The notes: generated from the letters alone by a model not told the origin. DNA of 37,159 nucleotides from Clostridiales bacterium (GCA_004555705.1 SFHI01000019.1:1-37159), one strand, 5' to 3'. Positions 25,325 to 33,599 are shown, counted from the stretch's first letter. Numbers and translations: made by a program.

Positions 25325-26286
25325 TGTCCGCTCTTGTTGAAATTACCGATCTGAAGAAATATTTCAAATCCCCCAAGGGAATGGTCCACGCCGTGGACGG
25401 CGTCACCATGTCCATTGAAAAGGGCAGCACCATGGGCGTGGTGGGCGAGTCCGGCTGCGGCAAGTCCACCCTGGGCCGTGTGCTGATCCAGATGCTTGCC
25501 CCCACCGGCGGCAAGCTGCTCTTTGACGGCGAGGACGTGACCAACCTGAAGGGCCAGGCCCTGCGGGACTACCATTCCCGGGCCCAGTTCATCTTCCAGG
25601 ACCCCTACTCCTCCCTGGACCCCCGCTACACCGTGGAGCAGGCCATCGCCGAGCCTCTGATCAACGCCAGGAAATTCTCCCGGATTGAGATCGAGAAGAA
25701 AACCACCGAGCTGATGGACATGGTGGGTGTTGCCCAGCGTCTGCGCCAGAGCTACCCCCACGAGCTGGACGGCGGCCGCCGGCAGCGGGTGGTCATCGCC
25801 CGGGCCCTGGCATTGGACCCGGAGTTCATCGTCTGTGACGAGCCGGTTTCCGCCCTGGACGTGTCCATCCAGGCCCAGGTGCTGAACCTGCTGGAGGATT
25901 TGCAGAAGGAGCGGAACCTGACCTATATGTTCATCACCCACGATATGTCCGTGGTGAAGCATATCTCCGACAACATCTCCGTCATGTATCTGGGCCAGCT
26001 GGTGGAGACCAGCGAGTCCCGGGAGCTGTTCGTCCACAGCTACCACCCCTATACCAAGGCATTGCTCTCCGCCATCCCCTCCACGGACATCCATCACCGG
26101 ATGAATCGCATCGTCCTGAAGGGCGAGATCACCTCCCCCATCAATCCCCCTCCCGGCTGCCGCTTCGCCGCCCGGTGCCCCTACGCCACGGACAAGTGCC
26201 GGGAGCCTCAGAAGCTGGAGGAGGTGGCCCCCAATCATTTTGTAAGCTGCTGCCGTGTCCGGGAGGTTAACCCCGAGCTGGCGTGA
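25324..26286 (+). CDS. ABC transporter ATP-binding protein, DppF/OppF type
   Basis: A 320-residue ATPase paired with the preceding one. It has Walker A GESGCGKST, Walker B FIVCDEPVSALD, the switch region FITHDMS and C-terminal cysteines (GCRFAARCPYATDKC). The signature reads LDGGRRQR instead of LSGGQxQR, a variant I recall from other Clostridia and probably functional. The ATG at 25324 overlaps the preceding stop and has AAGGAGG upstream. An in-frame start ten codons earlier lies inside the neighbour and has no site. Confidence 0.93.
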   Translation: MSALVEITDLKKYFKSPKGMVHAVDGVTMSIEKGSTMGVVGESGCGKSTLGRVLIQMLAPTGGKLLFDGEDVTNLKGQALRDYHSRAQFIFQDPYSSLDPRYTVEQAIAEPLINARKFSRIEIEKKTTELMDMVGVAQRLRQSYPHELDGGRRQRVVIARALALDPEFIVCDEPVSALDVSIQAQVLNLLEDLQKERNLTYMFITHDMSVVKHISDNISVMYLGQLVETSESRELFVHSYHPYTKALLSAIPSTDIHHRMNRIVLKGEITSPINPPPGCRFAARCPYATDKCREPQKLEEVAPNHFVSCCRVREVNPELA

Positions 26287-26310
26287 ACTTGTGAGAAAGG
26301 AGGCGGCGCC

Positions 26311-26904
26311 GTGTCCAAACTGAGCCGAAAACCCGCTCCCCGGAAAAAATCCCACTACGAGCGGTATTTTGAAGGGTACATCGATACCGCCTCCGTGACG
26401 GACAAGGGCACCGTCAAGGTGGTGAAGGTCTACGTCGCCCCCTACTGGGTGCACGACCTGGACGACAGAGCCTGGGTACGCAGGAAGCTGCTGTGCGGCC
26501 TGCTGACCCTGCTGGTTCTGGGGCTGTATGCCCTGGCCTCCTTCCTGCCCCTGGAGAGTAACCACAGCCTGATGGTGATTCTCCCGGCGGGGCTGACCCT
26601 GGCGGGGCTGGTGTTTCTGGTCTGCGCTGCCGGGAGCTATGTAATGTGCCCCAGGCGGATGACGGTCTACGAGCACAGCCACAGCTCCTCCGCCCTGTGC
26701 CGGTGGTCCCTGCTCACCGCGGTGGGCATGGCCGCCTGTGGAAGTATGACCCTGGTGCATCTGCTGGTTTCCTCCGGCGGGGAGCTGATGGGGACGCTGC
26801 TCTGCGCCGGGTGCTATCTGGCCGGCGGGGCGGGGAGCTTCCTCCTCTATCGGACGGAAGCCGCCACCGAATACCACGAGGAAGAAAACGACGGCCCCCG
26901 CTGA
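26311..26904 (+). CDS. Small membrane protein of unknown function
   Basis: A 197-residue protein from a GTG start with AAAGGAGG upstream. A basic cytoplasmic N-terminus of about 65 residues is followed by four hydrophobic segments: LLTLLVLGLYALASFLPL, VILPAGLTLAGLVFLVCAA, LTAVGMAACGSMTLVHLLV and LLCAGCYLAGGAGSFLLY. The tail is acidic. It is not a family I recognise. It is 24 bp from the ATPase gene and 57 bp before the MBL gene, so it is probably cotranscribed with the importer. Confidence 0.75.
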   Translation: MSKLSRKPAPRKKSHYERYFEGYIDTASVTDKGTVKVVKVYVAPYWVHDLDDRAWVRRKLLCGLLTLLVLGLYALASFLPLESNHSLMVILPAGLTLAGLVFLVCAAGSYVMCPRRMTVYEHSHSSSALCRWSLLTAVGMAACGSMTLVHLLVSSGGELMGTLLCAGCYLAGGAGSFLLYRTEAATEYHEEENDGPR

Positions 26905-26961
26905 CGCGGACGGCCCCGGCAGGCCAAAGCCCGCCGAAACGCAAAGGAAGTGGAACTTTTT

Positions 26962-27918
26962 ATGGAAAAACAACTCACCAAGCTGTTCCCCATGGTCCAG
27001 TTCAAGAAGGACACCTGGGAAATCGACGAATTTGACTGCGCCAGCATCTTCCTGCTGGTGGGCACCGAGAAAGCCATGGTCATCGACTGCGGCATGGGCA
27101 TCGGCGACCTGCGGGGCGCCATCGAGATGATCACCGACAAGCCCCTGGTGGTGGTGATCTCCCACGGCCACGTGGACCACACCGCCAACGCCCGCCAGTT
27201 CGACGAGGTCTGGATTCACCCCGCCGACGCCGCGGCCCCCATGCCCCAGGAGCTGGCCCGGCGGAAATGGGACACCGAGCGCATCGCCGCCCGGCAGAAG
27301 GGCTGCATCGGCGCGCCCTACACCATGTTCAACCTGTACCCCTACGACATCAACGTGGACCTGCGGGACCCCGGCCCCGATGAGAAGATGCCCGTTGTTC
27401 ACGACCTGTACGACGGCCAGCAGTTCGACCTGGGCGGCGGCCGCATCGTCACGGCCTACCACTGCCCGGGCCACTCCGCCGGAGAGATGGTGTTCCTGGA
27501 CAGCCAGTCCCGCTCCCTCTTCGCCGGGGACGCCCTGAACTACAACCTGGGCGTGGGCGCGGTGCCCGTGGAGACCACCCTGCGGGCCCTGAAGCGCATC
27601 CGGGATATGGGCGACCAGTACGACGGCATCTACAACGGCCATCACGACTTCCGGGCCCTGGGCGCGCCCCTGGACGACGACTGCCTGCCCACGGTCATCG
27701 AGATGCTGGAGGACGTCATGGCGGGGCACATCGTTCCCTGCGAGACCCCCAGCTTCTGGGGCCAGTCCGTGCCCCTGACCAAGGAGCGTGTGGACCCCAT
27801 GGCCGCAGCCCCCGCCGCCACCGGCACCGGCGGCCAGAAGCGCAAGCGGGTCACCCTGCGCAAGGGCCGCAACTTCCTGGGCATCAACCCGGACAACATC
27901 TACGAGAAGAAGGATTAA
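26962..27918 (+). CDS. Metallo-beta-lactamase-fold hydrolase (second)
   Basis: A 318-residue cytosolic protein. The metal ligands are present: HGHVDH (H68, H70, D72, H73), H171 in CPGHSAGE, D190 in FAGDALN and H228 in NGHHDF. The C-terminus is basic (GGQKRKRVTLRKGRN). It probably hydrolyses the imported compound or a derivative; family alone does not say which bond. The ATG at 26962 has AAAGGAAG 12 nt upstream. A GTG at 26950 directly abuts that site and is less likely. It is last in the importer transcript, before a GC-rich terminator. Confidence 0.88.
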   Translation: MEKQLTKLFPMVQFKKDTWEIDEFDCASIFLLVGTEKAMVIDCGMGIGDLRGAIEMITDKPLVVVISHGHVDHTANARQFDEVWIHPADAAAPMPQELARRKWDTERIAARQKGCIGAPYTMFNLYPYDINVDLRDPGPDEKMPVVHDLYDGQQFDLGGGRIVTAYHCPGHSAGEMVFLDSQSRSLFAGDALNYNLGVGAVPVETTLRALKRIRDMGDQYDGIYNGHHDFRALGAPLDDDCLPTVIEMLEDVMAGHIVPCETPSFWGQSVPLTKERVDPMAAAPAATGTGGQKRKRVTLRKGRNFLGINPDNIYEKKD

Positions 27919-27923
27919 GACAA

Positions 27924-27960
27924 GCCCCGGACCCCACCCTGGGGCCCGGGGCCCCGTTTT
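27924..27960 (+). terminator. Terminator of the importer operon
   Basis: GCCCCGG and CCGGGGC, with inner CCCCA/TGGGG pairs, form a GC-rich stem followed by CCCGTTTT, 6 bp beyond the stop codon. Confidence 0.65.
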
Positions 27961-27984
27961 CCCGAACCAATGCGGCAGGAAGAT

Positions 27985-28180
27985 AAATTGGTGTTTGGTG
28001 CACTGAAAAAGAACTGTCATTGCGAACCAGTGCGCACACTGGTGTGGCAATCCCCCGACAATTCAGGACGGTTTGTTAGGGCGTTTGTCCGTTTTTCGCA
28101 GATTCCGGAATATCCGGGGGATTGCCACGACCAGTGTGCGCACTGGTCTCGCAATGACAGCATTTTTTCAAACACCAATT
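27985..28180. repeat. Border element, cargo type A (A8)
   Basis: The left border AAATTGGTGTTTG (27985) and right CAAACACCAATT (28169-28180) flank both type A arms. The centre AATTCAGGACGGTTTGTTAG is the inverse of the centre of A2 (CTAACGAACCGTCCTGAATT), so A2 and A8 form a subtype. Confidence 0.83.
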
Positions 28181-28228
28181 CCCAACCCGCTGCGCAGCCC
28201 CTTCCAAATTTATATAAGGAGTGATTCC

Positions 28229-29557
28229 ATGAATTCCCTGCGTGTGGGCGCGGCAAGGGTCTGCATTGACCCGCCGGCCAGTGAATATCCCTTCCCCTCC
28301 AACTTCGGTATGTGCGACGAATCCCGGAACCCCTGCTATGTCCGGGCCATCGCCATCGAAAGCGGCGAAAAGAAGGTCCTCTTCGTGATCTACGAGCTCA
28401 GCGACATTCCCGGCATCCCGGACCTGGAGGAGCGGCTGGCCTCGGTCTGGGGCATCGGACGGGAGGACGTGATCCTCTGCGTCACCCATAACCACTCCTC
28501 TCCCTGCGACAGGTCCAAGTTCCCCTGCGACGAGGGGAAGTTCGCCCTGTTCAAGGAGATCGAGCTGAATGCCGGACTGGAAGCGGTTTCCAAGGCCGTG
28601 GCCTCCCTCCGGCCCGCCAAATGGGGCTACGGGGAGATCGAGAGCCTGTGCAACGTCAACCGGGACCTGAAAACCTGGTTCGGCTTCTGGGTGGAAGGCC
28701 CCAACTATTCCGGCTACAGCAACCACACCCTGGCCTGCCTCAAGTTCGTGGACCAGGAGGACCGGATCATTGCCGCCCTGCTGAACTTCGGGGCCCACGC
28801 GGTCTGTGCCTTCGTCCAGAAGGACACCGACGGCAAGGTGAAGAGCTCCTCTAACTTCCCCGGCATCGCCTGCCGCTTTGTGGAGGACTACTACGGCGGG
28901 GACTGCGTGGCCGCCTGGACCTCCGGCGCCGCCGGAAACCAGGACCCCCTGCTCTTTGACTACCAGTGGCTGGAATACACCGACGGCTATGTGACCAAGA
29001 TCAGCCTCCCCGACGGCAGCGGCTACGTCCATATGGACATTCTCGGCAGCCGCCAGGGCGCGGACGCGGTCACCTGCCTGGATTCCATCCGGGCGGACCG
29101 GGCCGAGATGCCCATTACCTACCTGCGCTCCACCGTGCCCATTCCGGCCCAGATGCGGGACCCCAGCTTCAAAATGCCCCCCTTCGGCCTGCGGATGGGC
29201 GGTGTCGGGCCCCGCACGGACTTCTCGCCCCCCAAGTTCCCGGAGTTCCCCAAAATGCTGCCCGCCCACACCACCATCGACTATACCCTGAACCTTCTGA
29301 TGCTGGACGACCTGGCGGTGCTGCTGACCAGCGGGGAGCTGTACGCGGAGATCGCCCGGGATATGATGGCCGCCGTTCCCGTGAAGGACAGCTTCGTCAT
29401 CACCCACATCCCCGGCAGGGGCGGCTACACCCTGGACAAAGGCTCCGCCGACCATAAGACCTTCCAGTCCTTCGGCGGCGTCCGGGCGGGGGACGCGGAC
29501 GAGCCCCTGTGCCGCCGCAGCGCGGAGCTGGTCTCCCAGGCCCTGGCCCAGCGGTGA
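28229..29557 (+). CDS. Neutral/alkaline ceramidase N-terminal-domain-like hydrolase
   Basis: A 442-residue protein without a signal peptide. The opening VGAARVCIDPP and the motif CVTHNHSSP (H87, H89) match the zinc-binding N-terminal domain of neutral ceramidases, where TH-x-HSxP supplies two ligands. A further candidate histidine is in NFGAHAV. Ceramidases split an amide between a fatty acid and sphingosine. Bacterial relatives of this size lack the C-terminal domain and often have unknown amide or ester substrates. AAGGAG sits about 8 nt before the ATG at 28229. The esterase gene follows 3 bp later, so the two act together. Confidence 0.8.
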   Translation: MNSLRVGAARVCIDPPASEYPFPSNFGMCDESRNPCYVRAIAIESGEKKVLFVIYELSDIPGIPDLEERLASVWGIGREDVILCVTHNHSSPCDRSKFPCDEGKFALFKEIELNAGLEAVSKAVASLRPAKWGYGEIESLCNVNRDLKTWFGFWVEGPNYSGYSNHTLACLKFVDQEDRIIAALLNFGAHAVCAFVQKDTDGKVKSSSNFPGIACRFVEDYYGGDCVAAWTSGAAGNQDPLLFDYQWLEYTDGYVTKISLPDGSGYVHMDILGSRQGADAVTCLDSIRADRAEMPITYLRSTVPIPAQMRDPSFKMPPFGLRMGGVGPRTDFSPPKFPEFPKMLPAHTTIDYTLNLLMLDDLAVLLTSGELYAEIARDMMAAVPVKDSFVITHIPGRGGYTLDKGSADHKTFQSFGGVRAGDADEPLCRRSAELVSQALAQR

Positions 29558-29560
29558 GCC

Positions 29561-30301
29561 ATGGCCCTGATGCAGCTGAATTTCCGCTCCCGTCTGCTGC
29601 GGACGGCGGCGGAGGTCACCGTATTTCTGCCGCTGGAAATCCCCGCCGGGTCGGAAATGACCACCTTTCCCAAAGGGGCAGCCTACCAGACCCTGTGGCT
29701 GCTCCACGGGGGGCTGGGGGATTCCCGGGATTTTGTCAAGTATTCCGGAGTGCTGCGCTACGCCGAGGAGAACCGGGTGGCCCTGGTGCTGCCCAATTGC
29801 CCCGGGAAGTTCTATGAGGAGCCCTGGTTCGGCTTTGTGACCCGGGAACTGCCGGGGCTTCTTGGGATTCTGCTCCCCTTAAGCCCCCGGCGGGAGGACA
29901 ATTTCATCGGCGGCCTGTCCCACGGCGGCGACTGCGCCCTGCGGGCGGTGCTGGAGTACCCCGGGCAGTATGCCGCGGCCCTGGTCATGAGCGCGGCGGG
30001 CACCACCCATTTCGTGGACGGGCGGGAAAACCATCTCCTCTTTGACATCCCGGGCCTGGCCAGCCGGAACCTGGCTTCCGGAGGCCCCCTGCCGAAGCTG
30101 ATTATCGCCACGGGAACCGGGGACCGGGGCTTCCCCCATTACACCCCGGTGATCGACCGCCTGGAGGAGCTGGGGCTGCCGGTGACCAGGCGCTTTGCCC
30201 AGGACGACGGCCACAGCTGGCCCTTCTGGGACGAAACCCTCCGCCAAGCCCTCTCGGAGCTGCTCCCCCTGAAACGGAGCCTTGTGTTCCAGGAGACGTA
30301 G
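29561..30301 (+). CDS. Alpha/beta-hydrolase esterase (tributyrin esterase-like)
   Basis: A 246-residue cytosolic serine hydrolase. The nucleophile is S120 in GGLSHGG, the oxyanion region is LLHGGLGDS (residues 47-55), and the remaining triad is probably D188 (GTGDRG) and H218 (DDGHSW). It resembles the EstA/esterase D group acting on short-chain esters. It starts 3 bp after the ceramidase-like gene with a weak ribosome site, implying translational coupling. A terminator-type hairpin (30317-30362) follows. Confidence 0.87.
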   Translation: MALMQLNFRSRLLRTAAEVTVFLPLEIPAGSEMTTFPKGAAYQTLWLLHGGLGDSRDFVKYSGVLRYAEENRVALVLPNCPGKFYEEPWFGFVTRELPGLLGILLPLSPRREDNFIGGLSHGGDCALRAVLEYPGQYAAALVMSAAGTTHFVDGRENHLLFDIPGLASRNLASGGPLPKLIIATGTGDRGFPHYTPVIDRLEELGLPVTRRFAQDDGHSWPFWDETLRQALSELLPLKRSLVFQET

Positions 30302-30316
30302 TCCCCCATACCACAC

Positions 30317-30364
30317 AAAAAAGCTGTCATCCCCGCGCCATGTGCGTACGGATGACAGCTTCTA
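30317..30364. terminator. Bidirectional hairpin, repeat family E (copy 1)
   Basis: AAAAAAGCTGTCATCC and GGATGACAGCTTCT are inverted arms around a GCGC-containing loop. The flank CACACAAAAA is shared with two similar hairpins at 33529 and 36312. It has a good T run on the minus strand and a poor one on the plus strand. Confidence 0.75.
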
Positions 30365-30388
30365 TTTTCCCGTCGGGCAGAGCCCGAG

Positions 30389-30907
30389 TTGACAGTGGAC
30401 AGTTGACAGTGGACAGTTAAGGAGTCCCTTCGGGACGATTTGAAAAAACAAATGTGCTTATCGGTATTACTCAGCTGCCCGACAAATTGGTGTTTGTCGC
30501 TTCGCCTCCAAGTTTCCTGTCATTGCGAGCCAGTGCGCACACTGGCGTGGCAATCCCCCGGTTAGAGGGGAAATGTACCGAAAAATGCCCGGGAGAGCGG
30601 GAGTCACTACGATTTTTGGTGGTAATCGATACCTGGTTCCTTTCAACCGGGGGATTGCCACACCAGTCTGCGGACTGGTTCGCAATGACAGGTAATTTGC
30701 GACTCACCCTTTCAAACACCAATTTGTCGCTTTGCTGACTTAAGCCGATAAGCACAAAAACAAATTCGGGGATCGTTACATTTCTATGTGAAATGTGGAC
30801 GTTTTCCGACATCATTATTTCAATTTCATCCCGGTCGGGGATACCACAACTGTCCACTTTCCACTGTCAACTGTCCACTGTAGCCGTGCGACAAACGCCC
30901 AATTTCC
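30389..30907. repeat. Complete nested composite repeat (TGACAGTGGACAGT shell plus A9)
   Basis: The left shell has two TTGACAGTGGACAG-type units (30389-30418), TCCCTTCGGGA and TGCTTATCGGTATTACTCAG. Next come border AAATTGGTGTTTG (30484), both type A arms and CAAACACCAATTT (30713-30725). The right shell is CTTAAGCCGATAAGCAC, CCCGGTCGGGG, CAACTGTCCACTTTCCACTG units (30848-30880) and an outer border CAAACGCCCAATTT (30894-30907). It fills nearly all of the 629-bp gap. Confidence 0.83.
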
Positions 30908-30930
30908 CGCTCCGCTTCCAAAGGCCGGCG

Positions 30931-31776
30931 CTATTTGGTGTTGACCCACATATCGGAGGCTCCGAACTGCAGGATTCTGTCCTCCACCACCCGGGCCAGG
31001 TCCCGGGCCGCCGCCTCCGGGTCCGCCCGATAGAGGGCCTCCTGGCGCATATCAAACAGCGCGTCGGTGTAGTATCCGGCGGTTTCCGGGGCAATGCCCA
31101 ACTGCTCCCGCATGGCCGCGGCAGCCGGCTCCCGGAAGGGCTGGTACCTGTCAAAGAAGGGATTCAGGCTGACGCCCCTTCCGGGGATTCCCTCCCGGGG
31201 AACGGTCACGGCGTCGGTTTTCAGAATCCGCTGCGCCCCCTCCGGCGCCTTCGCCGCCAGGAACCAGAAAATCTGCTGGTACAGCGTCCCCACCTGCTTC
31301 AGCGGGAAATAGATGGTATTCCTGTCCAGGGTGTATTCCCGCTCCGAGGCGGGCGGCTTTTTCTCGTCGCTGTTTCCCCGGACGAACAGGAAGCCCTTTT
31401 TGTTGGTCCGCTCCAGGGACACGCAGTTGATCCGGTCATAGGGAATCATGGTCTTGCAGGACCGCAGCGCGATGATTCTGGAAATCAGGAGCCCGTCCTT
31501 GGCCAGCACCAGGCAGCCGCAGGGCGTCCAGTATTTCCGGTACAGAATATCCGTGGGGTCGGCTTTTCCCCTCTGCGGGCCGCCTTGGAACAGGAGCCGG
31601 GAGCCGCAGTACGCGCACCGGTCCCCCTCCAGCTCACTGGCCCCGCAGTACGGGCAGGGCATCCCCACAGTCCAGCCCGAAAGCCCCGGCGCCTCTCCGG
31701 CCCCGTCCAACCGCGCCCCGCAAGCCCGGCAAAACCTGCCGTCCCCCGCTTCCACCCCGCAATTCGGGCAAAACAT
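30931..31776 (-). CDS. Zinc-ribbon protein with PH-like and helical domains (paralogue 1)
   Basis: A 281-residue protein. The first ribbon MFCPNCG...FCRACG (C3, C6, C16, C19) is followed by a second at C41, C44, C54 and C57. A beta-rich segment at about residues 85-170 (KDGLLISRIIALRSCKTMIPYDRINCVSLERT) resembles bacterial PH-like domains. A helical C-terminal domain (205-275; FFDRYQPFRE, ALYRADPEAAARDL) matches that of paralogue 2 (YFWNMYAPYRE, ILYEADPLDAVRDL). No membrane segment. It has its own promoter. The function is unknown; a regulatory or scaffold role is only a guess from zinc ribbon plus PH-like parts. Confidence 0.78.
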   Translation of the reverse strand: MFCPNCGVEAGDGRFCRACGARLDGAGEAPGLSGWTVGMPCPYCGASELEGDRCAYCGSRLLFQGGPQRGKADPTDILYRKYWTPCGCLVLAKDGLLISRIIALRSCKTMIPYDRINCVSLERTNKKGFLFVRGNSDEKKPPASEREYTLDRNTIYFPLKQVGTLYQQIFWFLAAKAPEGAQRILKTDAVTVPREGIPGRGVSLNPFFDRYQPFREPAAAAMREQLGIAPETAGYYTDALFDMRQEALYRADPEAAARDLARVVEDRILQFGASDMWVNTK

Positions 31777-31804
31777 CCTGACTCACGCTCCTTCTTTTTT
31801 CCTC

Positions 31805-31833
31805 ATTATAAAAAAGGAAAGGCTGAAAAGCAA
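31805..31833 (-). promoter_or_regulatory. Promoter of zinc-ribbon paralogue 1
   Basis: On the minus strand, TTGCTT (31833-31828), an exact 17-bp spacer and TATAAT (31810-31805). The layout from -35 to GGAG matches the promoters of paralogues 2 and 4. Confidence 0.8.
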
Positions 31834-31856
31834 GCTGTTTCCTTCCAAAACAGGAA

Positions 31857-31884
31857 ATTGCCCCGGCGGATCCGCCGGGGCAAT
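31857..31884 (-). terminator. Terminator-like hairpin after the prophage fragment
   Basis: ATTGCCCCGGCGGA and TCCGCCGGGGCAAT form a perfect 14-bp stem with no spare loop. The minus-strand continuation TTTCCTGTTTT is moderately T-rich. Confidence 0.6.
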
Positions 31885-31903
31885 GCTGTTCCGTTTTGCC
31901 GGG

Positions 31904-32083
31904 TTACCGGTTCACCTCCAGCTGAACCGCCAGGGTGATCCCCGGTTTCTCCTCAAAACAGGTGAAGGTCACGCTCCCGTCGCCGGTGTCCAGATCATCG
32001 ATCCGGGCGAAGCCCTCCTTCTGAAGCTCCTTTTCCCCGGCGGTGCCGGAGTACACCACTGCATAGTGGGGCCGGTCGGTTGG
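31904..32083 (-). pseudogene. C-terminal fragment of a prophage tail-associated protein
   Basis: Beginning DRPHYAVVYSGTAGEKELQK and ending in GSVTFTCFEEKPGITLAVQLEVNR-type sequence before TAA at 31904, about 57 codons remain. The VTFTC-x-EEKP ending resembles C-termini I recall from small tail-fibre-region proteins in Clostridia prophages. No start or N-terminal part is present. It is out of frame with the coding fragment to its right, so the join at about 32084 is a deletion scar. Confidence 0.6.
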
Positions 32084-32409
32084 ATTTCATCCAGATATTT
32101 CCGCATGGGGATAAATGACTTGGCAATAGAATTAGATAATTCGGTAGCTGTTTTTCTTAAGGCTGCACCGCATAATGGGGCAAGGAGATTCGGCGAGAGA
32201 TTTTGACACAAGCGAAAGTATGAAAAATGCGGGAATACTGAATGTATTTCCTATTTTTCATACTGCACGATTGGGGCAAAAGATCCGCCGAAGCCCGCAG
32301 TTCCCATTGTGCGGTGTTGCCTTAATTCTTCCAATGTTTTGCTCACATTTCCTGCGGCACCACTTACATCATACTGGATGGCAGTAACCGCGGAATTCGC
32401 ATTTACCAT
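32084..32409 (-). pseudogene. Short coiled-coil gene split by a MITE-like insertion
   Basis: From ATG 32409 (AGAGAGGTG upstream) the frame reads MVNANSAVTAIQYDVSGAAG and on to KTLEEL at 32326. The MITE-like element (32157-32325) interrupts it. Removing the element with one TTAA lets the frame continue without a break as RKTATELSNSIAKSFIPMRK to about 32084, where it fuses out of frame to the prophage fragment. About 53 residues survive, predicted mostly helical. It may be a prophage or surface-protein remnant; the family is not recognised. Confidence 0.7.
32157..32325. mobile_element. MITE-like palindrome, TTAA-ended subfamily (copy 2)
   Basis: TTAAGGCTGCACCG at the left and CGGTGTTGCCTTAA at the right. 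The core GGCGAGAGATTTTG ... GCAAAAGATCCGCC is shared in inverted order with copy 1 and with the element at 36478-36639. The host reading frame is restored when one TTAA and the interior are removed, so TTAA is very probably the duplicated target. Confidence 0.85.
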
Positions 32410-32480
32410 TCGCTTCACCTCTCTTTTTCGCATTTGTTTCCCTTGATGACGTTCGAATAGAAACTTTGGTTGACGGGCTC

Positions 32481-33380
32481 TCAGTCATCCCGAGATTGAC
32501 GCAGCTTCAACCATGCGATGGTATCCACCGCTTCCCGAAGCGATTCCTCCTCCTGACGTTTCCTGCTCTGTGCCTGCTGCTTGCTTGTGCGCTGTTCCTC
32601 CTGTCGAATATTGCCAACGACAAGGTTCAGATCCCTGACTGCGTCAAGCGGATCCGCTTCATACAGGATTTTCTGGTTGGCATCAAATACCCTGTCCACC
32701 ATTGCTCTGGCAGCATCCTTCTTGATTCCATGCTTCGCACAGATACCGCTTGCCGCCCGTTCCCGGTACGGAGCGTACATATTCCAGAAATACTCCAGGT
32801 CGACCATGCTGGCAGCCTGATCCAGATTGCGAAGCTTGATTTCCGGAAGAATCATTTCACATCTCGCGGTGTCAGGAGCCAGAGATTTTAAGAGCTGGAA
32901 AATATGGTAAAAAAGAGTATCCTGCTCCAAAGAAAACGTTGCGGCTGCCGAATCCCGGTTTATTTTCCGGGTTTCCGGAATTGGAACATTCCGATTTTGG
33001 CCTCCGCGGAGCAGCAGTGCACCGGAATCCCAACCGTTATACGCCGGCCGCAGATAGATAACCGCCTCCAATTCATGAAAAGGAATCACAGTCCGTTCCC
33101 TGCTCCAAGGACAGGAAACCGTAACATCCGCATCGGACAGAAGAATCGCAACTCCGTTCTTTCCTAAATACCCCCGGCTCGTGGGAATTTCAACAGTCCC
33201 TTTGCGGGTATTTGTTCTTTTGGGCAGCTCCGCTGAATCTGGAACCGGCTCTGCGTGATTCGTTTGGGGTTTGCTCTCAGCCACCAGAACAGGCCGTTCC
33301 TCCTCCCATGGCAGCTTCGTCCCGCAGGAGGGGCAAAACTTACCATCGGCGCATTTCCTTCCGCAATTCGGGCAAAACAT
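32481..33380 (-). CDS. Zinc-ribbon protein with PH-like and helical domains (paralogue 2)
   Basis: A 299-residue protein. One ribbon (C3, C6, C16, C19 in MFCPNCGRKCADGKFCPSCG) is followed by a charged linker (20-70). A PH-like segment (about 70-165, with VTVSCPWSRERTVIPFHELE and AVIYLRP) comes next, then the helical domain (195-255) shared with paralogue 1. The tail is Gln/Arg/Glu-rich and probably coiled-coil (255-299). The first 60 bases are almost identical to those of paralogue 3, which indicates recent duplication or gene conversion. GGAG lies 11 nt before the ATG, a spacing kept in all four paralogues. Confidence 0.8.
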   Translation of the reverse strand: MFCPNCGRKCADGKFCPSCGTKLPWEEERPVLVAESKPQTNHAEPVPDSAELPKRTNTRKGTVEIPTSRGYLGKNGVAILLSDADVTVSCPWSRERTVIPFHELEAVIYLRPAYNGWDSGALLLRGGQNRNVPIPETRKINRDSAAATFSLEQDTLFYHIFQLLKSLAPDTARCEMILPEIKLRNLDQAASMVDLEYFWNMYAPYRERAASGICAKHGIKKDAARAMVDRVFDANQKILYEADPLDAVRDLNLVVGNIRQEEQRTSKQQAQSRKRQEEESLREAVDTIAWLKLRQSRDD

Positions 33381-33404
33381 AGTGGATCACACTCCTTTTT
33401 CCCT

Positions 33405-33433
33405 ATTATAGGAAAGGAACGCCCCAAAATCAA
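33405..33433 (-). promoter_or_regulatory. Promoter of zinc-ribbon paralogue 2
   Basis: On the minus strand, TTGATT (33433-33428), an exact 17-bp spacer and TATAAT (33410-33405). It is nearly identical to the paralogue 4 promoter, including the spacer. Confidence 0.83.
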
Positions 33434-33528
33434 GGGCCGCCGCGATTCTCCCGGCAGCCCCTTCGGCCGCTGCCGTTTCCCGGAAGCGGAGCCTGATGCT
33501 CCCGGAGGCATTCCCCAGGTTCCCCACA

Positions 33529-33572
33529 CAAAAAGCTGCCATCCCGGCGCATAACGCACCCGGATGACAGCT
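33529..33572 (-). terminator. Hairpin, repeat family E (copy 2)
   Basis: On the minus strand, AAGCTGTCATCC pairs with GGATGGCAGCTT and TTTTTGTGTGG follows. It sits upstream of the paralogue 2 promoter, where it would insulate it from the operon to the right. Confidence 0.72.
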
Positions 33573-33599
33573 TCCGCATTTCCTGCCCGGCAGTGAGGT

